Shown piece after piece: positions 43,985 to 55,296 of a stretch of DNA of 64,000 nt. Position 1 is the stretch's first letter. Every line of letters begins with the position of its first letter. Both the position numbers and the translations under genes were made by a program. This stretch comes from Pegoplata infirma (lineage: Eukaryota > Arthropoda > Insecta > Diptera > Anthomyiidae), in the NCBI GenBank assembly GCA_963921195.1, contig OY992536.1:324339038-324403037 (forward strand). Direction: 5' to 3'. The notes under the pieces were generated by a model. That model was not told where the DNA came from. It made no database searches and saw nothing but the letters and a program-made list of their open reading frames with translations.

Positions 43985-44570
43985 AATGTCTCGGAAACTA
44001 ACACTTTCTCTGTAGAAAATATGTCTCAGAATCTGGTACCGATTTTATAGAAAATATGTCCCAGAATCTAAGACTCTTTTGATAGAAAAAATGTTTCGGA
44101 GTCTGAAATTTTTTCGATAGAAAAAATTTCTAAAAATCCGAAACAGTTTTATAGAAAATATGTCACAGTATCTCGTCACCTAAAATGCAAAAGGCCCTAA
44201 CTAACATTTTATTAATTTTACAGTAGAAGCAAAAAACTGTATTGAATGATATTTAAAACTTTTTAATAACTTTGTTATTTTTTAATGAATTTGGCTAAAA
44301 TTTTGTGAGGACGTTCGTTTAATATAAATCAGAAAATTTTTTTTAGTTAGGGCCTTTTGCATTTTAGGTGACGATCTGTAGAAAATGTGTCTCTGAATCT
44401 AAAACTTTTTTAAGAGAAAAAATGTATCAGAACCAGAGACTTTTTCTAGAGAATTCTTAGAATCTGAGACTTTAGCTATAGAAAGAATTTCTCAGCATAT
44501 AAAACTTTTTCTAAAGAAAAATACTGAAATTTTAGACTACTTTTAAAGAAAAGGCCCATTAGAACTCAAT
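43985..44570 (+). repeat. 35-bp minisatellite, array 3
   Basis: Degenerate units with 'aatgtctcgga', 'agaatct.agact' and 'tttttctata' spacing. Interrupted at 44174-44373 by a 200-bp MITE and ended by the dispersed repeat at 44587. Confidence 0.75.
44174..44373. mobile_element. 200-bp MITE with 30-bp perfect TIRs
   Basis: Ends CGTCACCTAAAATGCAAAAG continuing GCCCTAACTAA, matched perfectly by the reverse complement at the other end. Target ATCT is duplicated (44170-44173 and 44374-44377). Intact TIRs within a degenerate array suggest a fairly recent insertion. Confidence 0.87.
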
Positions 44571-44586
44571 TCCCTTTTACAAGAAA

Positions 44587-45521
44587 AAACAAGTAGAAAA
44601 GTTAAATTCGACTTTGCCGAATCTTTGAATACCCTCCACGATGCATTTTTGATTAGAAATATTTTATTTTGAGTAAAAAATTTATAATTTTTTGGGTGTA
44701 AAATTTTTTTCGAGTGTAATGTTTTTTTTACTGTAAAAATATTTCTGAGTAAATGCACGTACGTATGTACACAAAATATTGTAATTTTTGTAAAAAAAAT
44801 ATTTTTTTTTTGTGTAAATTTTTTTTTGAGTGTAAAATTTTTTTGAGTGTAAGTTTTTTTTTGAGTGTAAAATTTTTTTCGAGTGTAATTTTCAAGTTAC
44901 CAATGCTTTAAAAACTAAACAAGTTTAAAAAGCATTGCTTTAAAATCAAACAAGTTTGAAAAGCATTGTTTAGTTACCACCAATGCTTTTAAAACTTGTT
45001 AAAACACGTGGCATTTTAGATGAAACTAATCTGAAATTCAGGGTTTTGCTTATAACTTTTGAACCACTGGACCGATTGAGCTGAAATTTAATACCAAACA
45101 GACCCGGGGAACGGCAAAGATACATGCCAAGCTTCAGTAGTCTCATTATTGTCTTTCGAAAGTTATCATGTTTTTTATCTCGTAAATTCGCGAAACACCC
45201 TTGCCGAAATTTACTCTTTTGCTCATAACTTTTGAACCACTGGACCGATTTGGCTGGATTGCAATACCAACCCGACCAGGTAAATGACAAACATATATGC
45301 CAAACTTCAGTAGCCTCTGTAAAGTCTTTCAAAAGTTAGCGTGTTTTCTACGGACGGACAGACAGACGGACGGACGGACGGACATCGCTAGATCGTCTTA
45401 AAATCGATCGAGGATCATAAATATATATACTTTATGGGGTCCTAGACCAATATTTCGAGGTGTTACAAACGGAATGACAAACTTATATATACCCTCTATC
45501 ACTAGAGTGGAGGGTATAAAA
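44587..45521 (+). repeat. AACAAGT/GGGTATAAAA repeat, long copy
   Basis: Starts AACAAGTAGAAAAGTTAAAT, with 'tcgactttgccgaatc' and 'taccctccac'; ends 'gagtggagggtataaaa'. It contains a tandem duplication: 'aacttttgaaccactggacc' occurs at 45054 and 45228. The final block has a (GGAC)n run at 45353-45382, then 'atcgctaga', 'actttatggggtcctagacc', 'ttacaaacggaatgac'. The 120-codon minus-strand frame at 44970-45332 spans the duplication and is not a gene. Confidence 0.85.
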
Positions 45522-46874
45522 ATGCTCTAAATCTTTTGCCCAGTTAATGTATGACGAATGTTATTCGTTTGCGACAAATTTTGATTTTGCTACAATATCA
45601 AAATACATGCAAATTCATCGCAGACGAATGACGTTCGTTATACAGAAACTGGACATTAGACTTTGTTAAATGATAAAATAGGAATATTTAATAGAATAAT
45701 TGTTTTGTATAACATTATCTTTTCTTTCAAGTACAAAATGTCCTTATTCAAGGAAAGAACCCCCACCTTTATACACCGATTTGCCTTTAACTTAAAAAAA
45801 AAAACTTAGATGATGCATAAAAACAAGATAAGGTTTACATTCGAGTTATAAAAATTTTTATAAAATACGTTTTATATTTTCTATGAACATGTTCATTAAT
45901 TTTATGAAACTTGTCATAACTTTTAAATTGAATGATACATATTTCATGGATTTAATGAAACTCGATATAGGTTCCTTTTTAACGTTATGCTTAACCAACA
46001 ACAAAAATTTTCTTTGGATTTTTAGTTTTTCGTTAACTGTTTTAAAATAAATACTTTAAATTAATTTGACATGAAGTAAATACAAGATTAAACATTCTGC
46101 AAACTAAAGTTTTGCCTGCTGTTTTAATATTTGCGTAATTAGGAAACTATTTTCAAGTCGATGAAATGCCTGCATTTAAAAGCAAAACTTTGGTAATTTA
46201 CTGCAACATAAAATATGCGACAGTAGAAAAGTTTTTTTCCTTTCCTTCTTCCCTTTACAACATCATCTTAAAATTTTAAGAAAGTTAAGGCAAGGTGACC
46301 AGATTTAGGCAAAATCTTTTAAAAGTTTTCTAACATTCTCAAATTCATAGACATTTTTCCTACATAACGCTCCGGATACACCAACATAAAATTGTAGATA
46401 ACATAAGAGATAACGTCGGCAGAAATTTTTTGTATTTTCATTTTATGTTAAAGGGTGGTGTAATCGTAATTTATGTTAACTCATTTTTTTCAGGAATTTG
46501 TTGATGAAGGTCGTTTGGATTTTATTTTTTATTTATTTTTTTAATACATATAACACATTTTTTTTAATTAAAAAGCTTTAATTTAACGTTATTTAGTTAC
46601 TTTCTTTCAAAAACCACATTTATTAATTATAAAGCGAATGTTTTTTGTGTATTTGTATTTTTCCAAAATGTCGCCATCAACAAACTCATGAATTTGACGT
46701 TTCTTATGTTAACATAATTGTTAAGACTTATGTTTGGAGAACTATGTTAACATTTATTTCCAACACAAATATGTATAACATTTGACTATGGCACACGAGA
46801 AATAACACGATTTTGACGTATGTCGGAATAAATGTCCACATAATTATAGAAGGTGGAGCCAGTGGGTAAGACAG
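45522..46874. other. Region without a gene
   Basis: AT-rich; an inverted pair 'gacgaatgttattcgt' / 'acgaatgacgttcgt' at 45552-45640 suggests a small element. No coding similarity. Confidence 0.4.
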
Positions 46875-47295
46875 TTTTTGTTTAGAAAATGTCTCAGATT
46901 CTAAGATGTTTTTCGTATAGAAAAAGTCACAGATGAAATATTTCGTTTAAAAAATTTCTTAAATTGGAAATAGTCTTTAATTTTGAGTCATTTTTCGTAT
47001 AGAACAAGCCTCAGACTCGGATACATTTTCGTATAAAAATAGTCTCAGATTCTGAGACATTTTTCGTACAGAAAAAGTCGCAGGTTCTTAGACATTTTTC
47101 ATAAAGAAAAAGTCTTAGATTCTGAAAATTTTCGTACAGAAAACATTCTTCGTATTGAAAAGGTCTCAGATTCTGGACATTTTGCGTATTATAAAAGTCT
47201 TAGATTCTGAGACTTTTTTGTATAAAAAAAGGTTTTGGATTCTGAGAATTTTCTCATATAGAAGTAGCCTCAGATTTTGAGACATTTGTTTATAA
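46875..47295 (-). repeat. 35-bp minisatellite, array 4 (reverse orientation)
   Basis: Units read 'cattttcgtatagaaaaag' plus the core TCTCAGATTCTGAGA, i.e. the reverse complement of arrays 1-3. About ten units. Confidence 0.8.
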
Positions 47296-47916
47296 AACAA
47301 GTAAAAAAGTTAAATTCGGCCTTGCCGAATGTAGTGATACCCTCCACAATTTCAAAAAAATTATTGCAAAAAACTTTATTTAAAAGGAAATTACTTTTGA
47401 AAAAAAAAAAAAAAATTTTTTGAAAAAAAAATTTCAGCAAAAAAAAATTTGTTAAAAAAAAATCCGCGATTTTTTTCTTTTTTTTTGTCAAAAAATATTT
47501 TCGTACTTGTTTAAATAGCATTTGGTGTTCAATTGTGTTCACATATGTCAACCAGAAGCCGAATTAAAGCATTTTGTATTTTTAGGTTATGTTGACTGTA
47601 CTGAAATTTTTGAGGTGTGCTTACATTTTCGTTCATAACTTTTGAACCGCTGAACCGATATCGCTCAAATGCAATACCAAACTCCTCGGGAGAACTTCCA
47701 ATAAATATGTTAAGTTTCAGTCATCTCTGTGCAATATTTTGTCCGCGACAGCATTTTCCACAGACAGACAGACGGACAGACGGACATCGCTAGAATGTCT
47801 TAGAATCGATCGGGCATCATGAATATATATACTTTATGGGGTCCCAGACCGATATTTCGATGAGTTACAAACGGAATGACAAACTTATATATACCCTAAG
47901 TGGAGGGTATAAAAAA
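47296..47916 (+). repeat. AACAAGT/GGGTATAAAA repeat, complete copy
   Basis: AACAAGTAAAAAAGTTAAAT at the start, 'ggccttgccgaatgtagtga', 'taccctccac'; end 'aagtggagggtataaaa'. Inner landmarks: 'catatgtcaaccagaagcc', 'aacttttgaaccgctgaacc', 'gacggacagacggacatcgc'. Highly similar to the minus copy at 50565-51183. It interrupts the minisatellite. Confidence 0.87.
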
Positions 47917-47991
47917 CTCTCATATTATGAGAAAATTTTTTCGTATAGAAAAAGTCTCAGATCCTAAGACTTTTTCGTATAAAAAATCTTA

Positions 47992-48577
47992 CAAGGAAGT
48001 TTTTTTACAGGGCACCCACCGATTGTTCTGAAACTTTAATATGATAATGAGGGGGAAAAATAAGAGTTACCTGTTTTTTTAGCTGCCCAATCTCAAATTT
48101 AAGAAAGGGTTGCCACCTTCTGAAAAATTAAGGGCTTTTGGGAAAATCCGTATAAAAGCCGAACTAGTAGGAATTTCGCCAAACGAAAAAACACGGGTCA
48201 GCTTAATTTTGATAGAAATTATTTTATATAATTTTGACGGTCGTACGTGTATAGATCTCCATATAAACTATCCTACCGATTATACATTTTTGACAATAAC
48301 GAACTTAACGAAGCCGAATTTGGACACGACCAATACACCATTGAAAAGGCCTTCAAGAAAACTTTCGACCTGTATAAAATGTTCATATAGTTTATTTTAA
48401 AAAAATGGGAGAAATCCTCGAAAAACAAAAAATAACCCCTTTTTTCCCCTCACCTTTGAACCGCTAAATATGAGATTGGACAGCTATAAAAAAACAGGTA
48501 ACTCTTATTTTGCTCTCCTCTTTCCTATATACAAATTTCCGGACAATCGGTGGGTGCCCTGTGAAAGACCTTCCTTG
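47992..48577. mobile_element. CAAGGAAG-ended element, 586 bp, TTA target duplication
   Basis: Ends CAAGGAAGTTTTTTTACAGG and, reverse-complemented, CAAGGAAGGTCTTTCACAGG; flanked by TTA (47989-47991 and 48578-48580). Arms of about 115 bp with 'gcacccaccgattgt' and 'aataagagttacctgttttt'. The 96-codon frame at 48110-48400 in the middle has no domain. PIF/Harbinger-like by target, non-autonomous. Confidence 0.88.
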
Positions 48578-48603
48578 TTAGATCCTGAGACATATTTCGT
48601 ATG

Positions 48604-49064
48604 CACTGAAAAAAAACCTTGTTAATTACAAGAAAAGCTTGTAACTTTTTTCTTTTGCTACCTCTTATTTGACAAGAATTCCTTGTTATTTTACAAACTT
48701 TTTACCAATAAAATTGTAAATTTCCATTTTTTTAACGCGATAAAACTTACTAGGAGGTTTTGTGACTAATAGATTTTTTGCTACCTCGTATTTTACGAGA
48801 ATTCCTATTAAAAATTACGAGCTTTTTTGCAATTTTACAAGATTTTTACCAATAAAATTGTAAATTTACAACTTTTTTGGCGATATAAAACTTACAAGGA
48901 TTTCTCGTGAATTTGCTACATTTTTTTTTGTAAAAAATCTTGAAAATTTGTAAAATTAAAAGAAACTGTAAACTTACCAAAAAAAAAATTAAATTTCGAT
49001 CGAAAATTATTTTGTAAAATGGGATTACGAGACTTTTTCGAGTAATTTTACAAGGTTTTTTTGC
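48604..49064. mobile_element. CACTG-ended element (CTTGTAAATTACAAG type), 461 bp
   Basis: Left end CACTGAAAAAAAACCTTG, right side 'ttttacaaggtttttttgcg'. The interior shares 'gctacct..tatttgacaag', 'tttaccaataaaattgtaaa' and 'cgatcgaaaattattt' with 37832-39225 and 55314-56656. The right GAGTG/TA is lost. Confidence 0.75.
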
Positions 49065-49164
49065 GTTTCTCCGGTTCTGAGATTTTTTCGTATAGAAAAG
49101 ACATTTTTCGCATAGAAAAAGTCTGAGATTCTGAGACATTTTTCGTATAGAAAAAAAAGTCTTA

Positions 49165-49839
49165 GGGCCTAATTTTGTAAATCACTCGCGTTGAACACAT
49201 CACCAACGCTAACGTGAACGTCAGGCTGAAAAAATGCAATTTTGTAAATCACTACGTTTTTGCGTTCAATCTTTACGTTATCACTTGAAATGTCAATTAC
49301 ATTAGAATCGGTGCTGCCAGATATTATAAAATTTAGAAAATTGCCTACCCATTTTGTAGGGGATACACACCCATTTTCGTGGGGAAACACATATATATGA
49401 TAAGGCAACACCTACAAAGAGAATATTTGAGAAACAAGAGAACAAAAAAAAGTAAACAAAAGAAATGTTGTATTTTAAACAAAAATTAGTTGAAAACAGC
49501 CATGGGCCGTCAAGCTATTTTCGATGTTTTTCTTCTGCCGGAGAAGATTTTTTTACATATTTATTACTTTTTTATTGTATGTTAACATATTCCAACATTA
49601 TTAACTTATATTTTGCTATTTAAAAGCATTTTTGTTACATCAACGCCCCAAAATTTCAAGTGATCATTTTGACATTTCAAGTGATGAAAAAAACTCTCTT
49701 GCGTTTTACAAAATTCCATTTTCTAAAAACACGTAAGTCAACGCGAAAAAAAACAGCTGTTCAGCCCCCGCGTTTTACAAAATAGAAATTTGTCCAACGC
49801 GAGGTAAATAGCCGCGTTGCGTTTTACAAAATTAGGCCC
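49165..49839. mobile_element. PIF/Harbinger-like element, 675 bp
   Basis: Ends GGGCCTAATTTTGTAAATCA and, reverse-complemented, GGGCCTAATTTTGTAAAACG; TTA duplicated at 49162-49164 and 49840-49842. The subterminal part repeats 'attttgtaaa..ac.cg' several times on each side, which may be transposase-binding repeats (inference). No transposase. The 80-codon minus-strand frame at 49169-49411 has no domain. Confidence 0.88.
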
Positions 49840-49920
49840 TTAGCTTCGTAGACAATCTTCGTATAGAAAATGTCTCCAATTCTTCGTATAGAAAATGTCT
49901 CAGATTCAGAGAATTTATTC

Positions 49921-50240
49921 TGAATATTAGAGAATTTAATTTTAGGAAAACGATGATCTTTTTATAAATATATGAACTATAAGTTTTTTTTTCTCACATT
50001 TTTTGTTTTGAGTGTTCAGGAGTTGCAAAATTCCAAAAAGATGTTTTGACAAAATTTCTCTAATGGTCACCTTAAAATGTCATAGAGCACCCCTCTTTGT
50101 ACAGAAAAATAAAACTTTTTTCATATGCAGAGAGTGTAACAAAATGGTGGAAACTAACTTATATTACTACATACTACAAAAGCTCCTCATTCATACTACA
50201 AACTACATTATGCATTGAACTACAATTATAGTATGGGAAT
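49921..50240. other. Region with TACTAC-rich sequence
   Basis: 'actacatactacaaaa' and similar words at 50160-50215 recur at 52120-52147 and 54289-54300, on the far sides of two hAT elements. They appear to be one old stretch split by these insertions. The 68-codon frame at 50012-50218 has no domain. Confidence 0.45.
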
Positions 50241-50331
50241 TAGGGCTTCTAATCGGGATTGGTTTTTCTGAATCCCGCTATTCGAGATTATTGAAAAATT
50301 TTCGGGATTTTTAGGGAATTTCAAAAATTTT

Positions 50332-51452
50332 TAGAGTCCGACCGAATATTCGGTTTCGGTCTCGGTTTCGGCCGAATAATGGGGTTTCGTCTGCTATTCG
50401 GTATTCGGCCGAATATTAGCCGAAACCAAAACTTTTTTCTAATTAAAAAAAATATAAAAAAGTCGCTGAATTTCTTAATTTCGTGTTTCATTCCAATTGT
50501 TTTGGTTCACTTGAATAAATATACAACTGTACCAATAAATATACAACTGTTATAGTTCAAAAAAAATTTTATACCCTCCACTTAGTGATAGAGGGTATAT
50601 ATAAGTTTGTCATTCCGTTTGTAACTCATCGAAATATCGGTCTGGGACCCCATAAAGTATATATATTCATGATGCCCGATCGATTTTAAGACATTCTAGC
50701 GATGTCCGTCTGTCCTCTGTCCGTCTGTCTGTCTGTGGAAAATGCTCTCGCGGACAAAATATTGCACAGAGATGACTGAAACTTAACATATATATTGGAA
50801 GTTCTCCCGAGAAGTTTGGTATTGCATTTGAGCGATATCGGTTCAAAAGTTATGAACGAAAATGTAAGCACACCTCAAAAATTTCAGTACATTCAACATA
50901 ACCTAAAAATACAAAAAGCTTTAATTCGGCTTCTGGTTGACATATGTGAAAATAATTGAACACCAAATGGTATTTAAACAAGTACAAACATATTTTTGAC
51001 AAAAAAATAAAAAAATCGCGGATTTTTTTTTTAACCAAAATTTTTTTTCGCGGAATTTTTTTTTAAATTTTTTTTTTTTTTCAAAAGTAATTTCCTTTTA
51101 AATAAAGTTGTTTGCAATAATCTTTTTGAAATTATGGAGGGTATCACTACATTCGGCAAGGCCGAATTTAACTTTTTTACTTGTTTATTAATGAAATGTA
51201 AAATATTTTTTTTGTTTATAAAAATATGATTTTTTTTTTTAAGTTTATTAAAAAAAATATTTTTTTTTAATAAATACAACCATTCCTTTGGTTTAAAAAC
51301 ATTAAGTTCTATAAAAAAATCATAATATTTTTTTTTTAAGCCAGGCAATTATTTTGTTCTTAAGTTTCGGTTCGGTTTCGGCAGAATATTGATTTTTTGG
51401 CCGAATATTCGGTTCGGTTCGGCATTGAAGAACTGGTTTCGGTCGGACTCTA
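50332..51452. mobile_element. hAT-like element, inner
   Basis: Ends TAGAGTCCGACCGAATATTC and, reverse-complemented, TAGAGTCCGACCGAAACCAG. Flanks AAAATTTT (50324-50331) and AAAATGTT (51453-51460) agree at seven of eight bases. Subterminal 'ggtttcggtc', 'ttcggccgaata' motifs are repeated in both orientations. Carries a third-level insertion at 50565-51183. A fragment of the same family lies at 55180-55296. Confidence 0.87.
50565..51183 (-). repeat. AACAAGT/GGGTATAAAA repeat, complete copy (minus)
   Basis: In reverse: 'ttataccctccacttagtga' at the left, and 'actacattcggcaaggccga', 'actttttacttgtt' at the right. The sequence between matches 47296-47916 in reverse almost throughout. The innermost insertion of the three-layer stack at 50241-51767. 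Confidence 0.87.
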
Positions 51453-52147
51453 AAAATGTTCATTATTGTTTGTCACTTTAGCAAATCCATGCGTTCGTAA
51501 AGATAAGCGATGTTCTGATGAAGTTGTGAAATTCAAAAAAGGTAGAGGAATTCGGTTAGCTTTATCTTTCGTAGTGGCTCATCATTACGTTAGTGTCTCT
51601 ATTTTCTTGCGGAAGCTTGCGTGATTTGATTTTTTTATGATTTTTTTTTTGTTTGTTTTTAATTTATTTATCATTTCTTGCAAAAAAAAAATCCCGAGAT
51701 TCGGAATTTGCCTAATCCCGAAAACCCCGGGATTTTCGGGATCGGGATTTCCCGATTGTAAGCCCTAATGGGAATTACTAACAAAAAAACGTACTATAAT
51801 GAATCGTAGTATAAAACCAGTTAAAAGTTTTTCTTGATTCTTTTAAAATAAAGAATGCTAAAACAGTCGATAAGAAGAAAGTTGTGAAACATTTTATAAA
51901 AAAGTTTTTGTTCCATTATTTTTTTATATATTTTTTTTAAGCACCATCTTATTTCTTGGTAGAATAGCAACTAAACCGCCTCTTTAGGAAAGAATCTTTT
52001 AGGGGTGTTGTAAGCAAAAAAAAAAAATGAAAATGAAAATAAAACTATTACGAAACTTTACACAATTTCATTTCATGCTTGGCAAACTAAACTAAAAAAT
52101 AAATATGGTAATATTCTACTTTCTACATACTACTGCTACTACTAACT

Positions 52148-54288
52148 CATGCGCGGGTACAAGGGGGGGGGGGGGGGAAAGGGGAAATTTCCCCCCAGAC
52201 CAAATTTCGAAAAGAAAAAAAAGGAAAAAAAGAAAAAAAAGAAGAAAAAAAATGAAAAAAAAAGAAAAAAAAGAAAAGGAAAGAAAAAGACGAAAAAAAG
52301 AAAGAAGGAAATTTTCTAAAAAAATCTCGAAGTCCAAAAATTTTTCACAGAAAAAAATTTGAAAATTTTAATAGGGAAAATTTTTAATTTTTTTAAGGAA
52401 AAAGTGAATTAATCTGAAAATTTTCTGCGAAAAATATCTGTCAATCTTATTATGAATTTTGGCATAAACAAATTACTTAGAATATGATTTTTTTGTATAG
52501 AAAAATGTTACATGATCTTAATTTGGTCTATATAAAAAGAGTTTGTCTTCCACATAGCAATAGGAAAAATATCTAAAAATCTTAAAATTGTTGAAAGTCG
52601 AACTTATGTAAAACTATTTAAATTTTTTTTTCTAAAGAATAAACTTTTTCTAAAGAAAAAATTCTCAGAATCTGAGACTTTTTTTATTATGTGAAAAAGG
52701 TATCAAAACTTATTTATAGGACAAAGGTCGCAGAAGAATTTTTTTATGGGAAAAAAGTCTCAGAATTTCTGAATTTGAGACTTATTTTAAGGAAAAAGGT
52801 CTCAGAATCTGAGATTAAAATTAAAAAGGTCTCAAAGTCTGAGACTTTTTATTGTTAAAAAATAGCCTCAGAAGTTGAAACTTACGGAATTTGTAGAAGG
52901 TTGCAGAATCTGAGACTTTTTCAACGGAACCGGTCTTAGAATCTAAGACTTTTATAGGAATAACTCGCCTCAACAATGTCATATTACGCTGGGGCATACA
53001 AATATTGTAATGAAAATGTATTAATAAATAAAAAAAAGGTCAATGAAAATGTATTAATAAATAAAAAAAAGGTCTCAGAATCTCAGAAAAATCTCAGAAA
53101 AAACTTTTTCTATAGGAAACAGGTCTCAGAATCTATGACCTTTCTATAGGAAAAAAGTCTTAAAGTCTGAGACGCTTTCTATAGGAAAAACATTTCCGAA
53201 TCTGGGACTTTTTCTTTAGGTAAGAGTTACAGAATCTCCGACTTTTTCTATAGCAAAAGTGTCTTAGAATTGGAAAAGATTTCAGAATCAGAAAAAGGTC
53301 TCAAAATTTGTCACTTCTTCTTTGGAAAAAAAGTGCCTGAATTTTAAACTTTTTCTATATAAGAAAAAGCTCTCAGAATCTGAGACTTTTTCTTTAGGAA
53401 AAAGGTCTGAGAATCTGAGCATTTTTCTTTAGGAATAAGATCTCAGAATTTGAAACTTTTTCTTTAGGAAAAAGGTCTTAGAATCTGAGACTTTTTCTAT
53501 TGAAAAAGGTCGAAGAATCTAAGACTTTTTCTATAAAAAAAGGTCTCAGAATCTAAAATTTTTTCAGTACGAAACAAATATAATAATCAGAGACCTCTCT
53601 GTAGGAAAAATGTCTCAATAATGCTTTAAAATATGAGACTTTTTCTATAGTAAAATATCTCAAAATCTGAGACTTTTTCTGTGGAAAAAAATTCTTCGAA
53701 TCTGAAAATTTTTCTATACGAAAAAAGTCTCAGATTCTGAGACATTTTTCGTAAAGAAGAAGTCTTATATTCTGATACATTTTCTGTATAGGAAGAATTT
53801 CTTCTATTAAAAAATTTTTATATTTAGACTCTTCTTATGAATACGAAAAATATACAATTTTCTTTTATATGTATTTCTTTTAAAAATCTGAAAATTTTTC
53901 TATACGAAAATAGTCTCAGATTCTGAGACATTTTTCGTAAAGAAAATGTTATATTCTGAGACATTTTCCCTATAAAAAATAATTTTTTCACGAAAAATGT
54001 CTCAACATCTGATGTTTTCTATGTAGGGAGAATTTTTTCTATTAAAAAATTCCCTTTTTAAACAAATTTAAAAAAATTGGTCTAAACGAAATTTGATCAT
54101 GAAAAACAAACCTCCTTCGACAAAAACTAATAAATTTGATGATTTTATAGCTTTCCCATCACCTTTTTTTGTAAAAAAAACGTATCCTTTTTTTTTTTTT
54201 TTGCTCGTCAACAAAGGTGAATTTATGATTTTTTTTCGAAGTAAAAAAAATTTCCCCCCCCCAAACCCAAAAGCTGTACCCGCCACTG
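52148..54288. mobile_element. hAT-like element with minisatellite cargo, 2.14 kb
   Basis: Left end CATGCGCGGGTACAAGGGGG, right end (reverse complement) CAGTGGCGGGTACAGC followed by a G-rich run. Target TACTAACT duplicated exactly at 52140-52147 and 54289-54296. Near both ends lie G/C runs, the left one with about 16 G at 52164-52179. The interior from 52630 to 53990 is 35-bp minisatellite. Frames at 52105-52362 and 54068-54398 are low-complexity (lysine- or phenylalanine-rich). No hAT transposase seen. Confidence 0.87.
52630..53990 (+). repeat. 35-bp minisatellite inside the hAT element
   Basis: About 30 degenerate units. Here the tail of the unit is often 'tataggaaaaaggtctcag' instead of 'tatacgaaaaatgtctcag', a distinct subfamily. 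From about 53690 the orientation flips to the reverse-complement form ('gattctgagacatttttcg'). Confidence 0.82.
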
Positions 54289-54600
54289 TACTAACTACTA
54301 TGTATTGCATGCTACAAAACTTTTCCGAGGTATGGGTAGTAGATTCCATACTTTTCCAAACAAGATGTTTTTTTTTAATTTTAATTAAACGCAATTAGGG
54401 CGCTTAACCTCAACAGCAAGTAAAAAACCCACTTTTGGCTCATGTCGCGCATCTCACGGCAAACGAATGCTAAGTAGCGCTTATTACTACACTCTAAAAC
54501 CACATTGCAACACTACATTACAATGCTACCTACCTACATTCCACCCATGTAATAACATAAAAAAAAGCTTCCTTCCATAAATACTACACTCAGAAAAGTA

Positions 54601-54847
54601 CACACAGAAAAATAAATTTCCAATCGAATTTTCCGGTTGTGCCAACTCAATATTCAGCTGCTTCTACTACATTTGGCTCAGACAACCGAATTTTGTGGTT
54701 GTAACAATTCACAGCCAGTTATATCAACCGAAATTAGTTGTGACTACCGATTTTCAATTGTGACAACCTATATTCAAATGTATCAACCGCATTTTAGTTG
54801 TAACAACTGAATTTCAGTTGGATATAAGCAAATTTGTTTTCTGTGTG
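54601..54847. mobile_element. 247-bp TA-flanked MITE
   Basis: Ends CACACAGAAAAATAAATTT and 'caaatttgttttCTGTGTG', TA at 54599-54600 and 54848-54849. The interior has seven diverged copies of a roughly 25-bp phrase, 'caaccgaattt..gttgt.a'. Non-coding. Confidence 0.85.
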
Positions 54848-54854
54848 TATGACA

Positions 54855-55010
54855 TCGTAGATGGCACGATGGAGTCCAAAAAAAAAGGCTATCCTCCAGA
54901 AACTTGGCACGAATATGTCTTATTGTCTTAGGGAGGTTAAGTTCGTAAATGGGGAAAATCAGACCAGGGGGGAAAAGGTTTTTTTTTGTAGTTTTGTTTA
55001 GCAAATTAAA
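54855..55010 (-). repeat. AACAAGT/GGGTATAAAA repeat, internal fragment (minus)
   Basis: 'gatggcacgatggagtcc', 'ggcacgaatatgtctta' and 'gggaggttaagttcg' match 37298-37385. Both ends are missing. Confidence 0.65.
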
Positions 55011-55179
55011 TATTTAATTCAAGAAGAGGTTCAGAGTCCTGCAGAATGACCGAGGAGATTAAAAAATTTTGTTTTTTCCCCGCCACCGTTTTAGGAAGTT
55101 GATATAAAATCCTGGGTTTGATCAAGTGAAAAATTTCAGCGATTTTTTATATATTTTTTGTATATATTTATATACCAAA

Positions 55180-55296
55180 AAGTTTCGGTTTCGTCTAATA
55201 TTCAACCAAAATTTTGCCTAATACCGAAAAAGCCCGAAACCCCAATATTCGGTTAAAAAGATACCTAAACCGAATATTCGGTCGGACTTCACAGTA
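55180..55296 (-). repeat. Fragment of the TAGAGTCCGACC hAT family
   Basis: 'aagtttcggtttcg', 'cgaaaccccaatattcgg' and the end-like 'ccgaatattcggtcggactt' correspond to the subterminal part of 50332-51452. Another fragment of the family may lie at 59285-59350. Confidence 0.6.

Larger units (their letters stand above)
47925..49920 (-). repeat. 35-bp minisatellite, array 5, broken by three insertions
   Basis: Reverse-oriented units remain at 47925-47990, 48578-48603, 49065-49164 and 49840-49920. Between them lie the CAAGG element (47992-48577), a CACTG element (48604-49064) and a Harbinger-like element (49165-49839). Each insertion leaves array units on both sides. Confidence 0.8.
50241..51767. 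mobile_element. hAT-like element, outer, 8-bp target duplication
   Basis: Ends TAGGGCTTCTAATCGGGA and, reverse-complemented, TAGGGCTTACAATCGGGA; target ATGGGAAT duplicated at 50233-50240 and 51768-51775. Subterminal regions carry several 'cgggat' / 'atcccg' words, which is common in hAT ends. Contains the second hAT at 50332-51452; alone it is about 400 bp. Confidence 0.9.

Noticed and set aside
44970..45332. 120-codon minus-strand open frame
   Set aside because: It spans a tandem duplication within the AACAAGT repeat; the halves of the peptide repeat each other and other copies do not keep the frame.
52105..52362. 85-codon lysine-rich frame with an antisense phenylalanine-rich partner
   Set aside because: Translation of a purine-rich low-complexity tract at the end of a hAT element.
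54068..54398. Overlapping frames of about 100 codons on both strands
   Set aside because: They cross the hAT end and its target duplication and consist of low-complexity residues.
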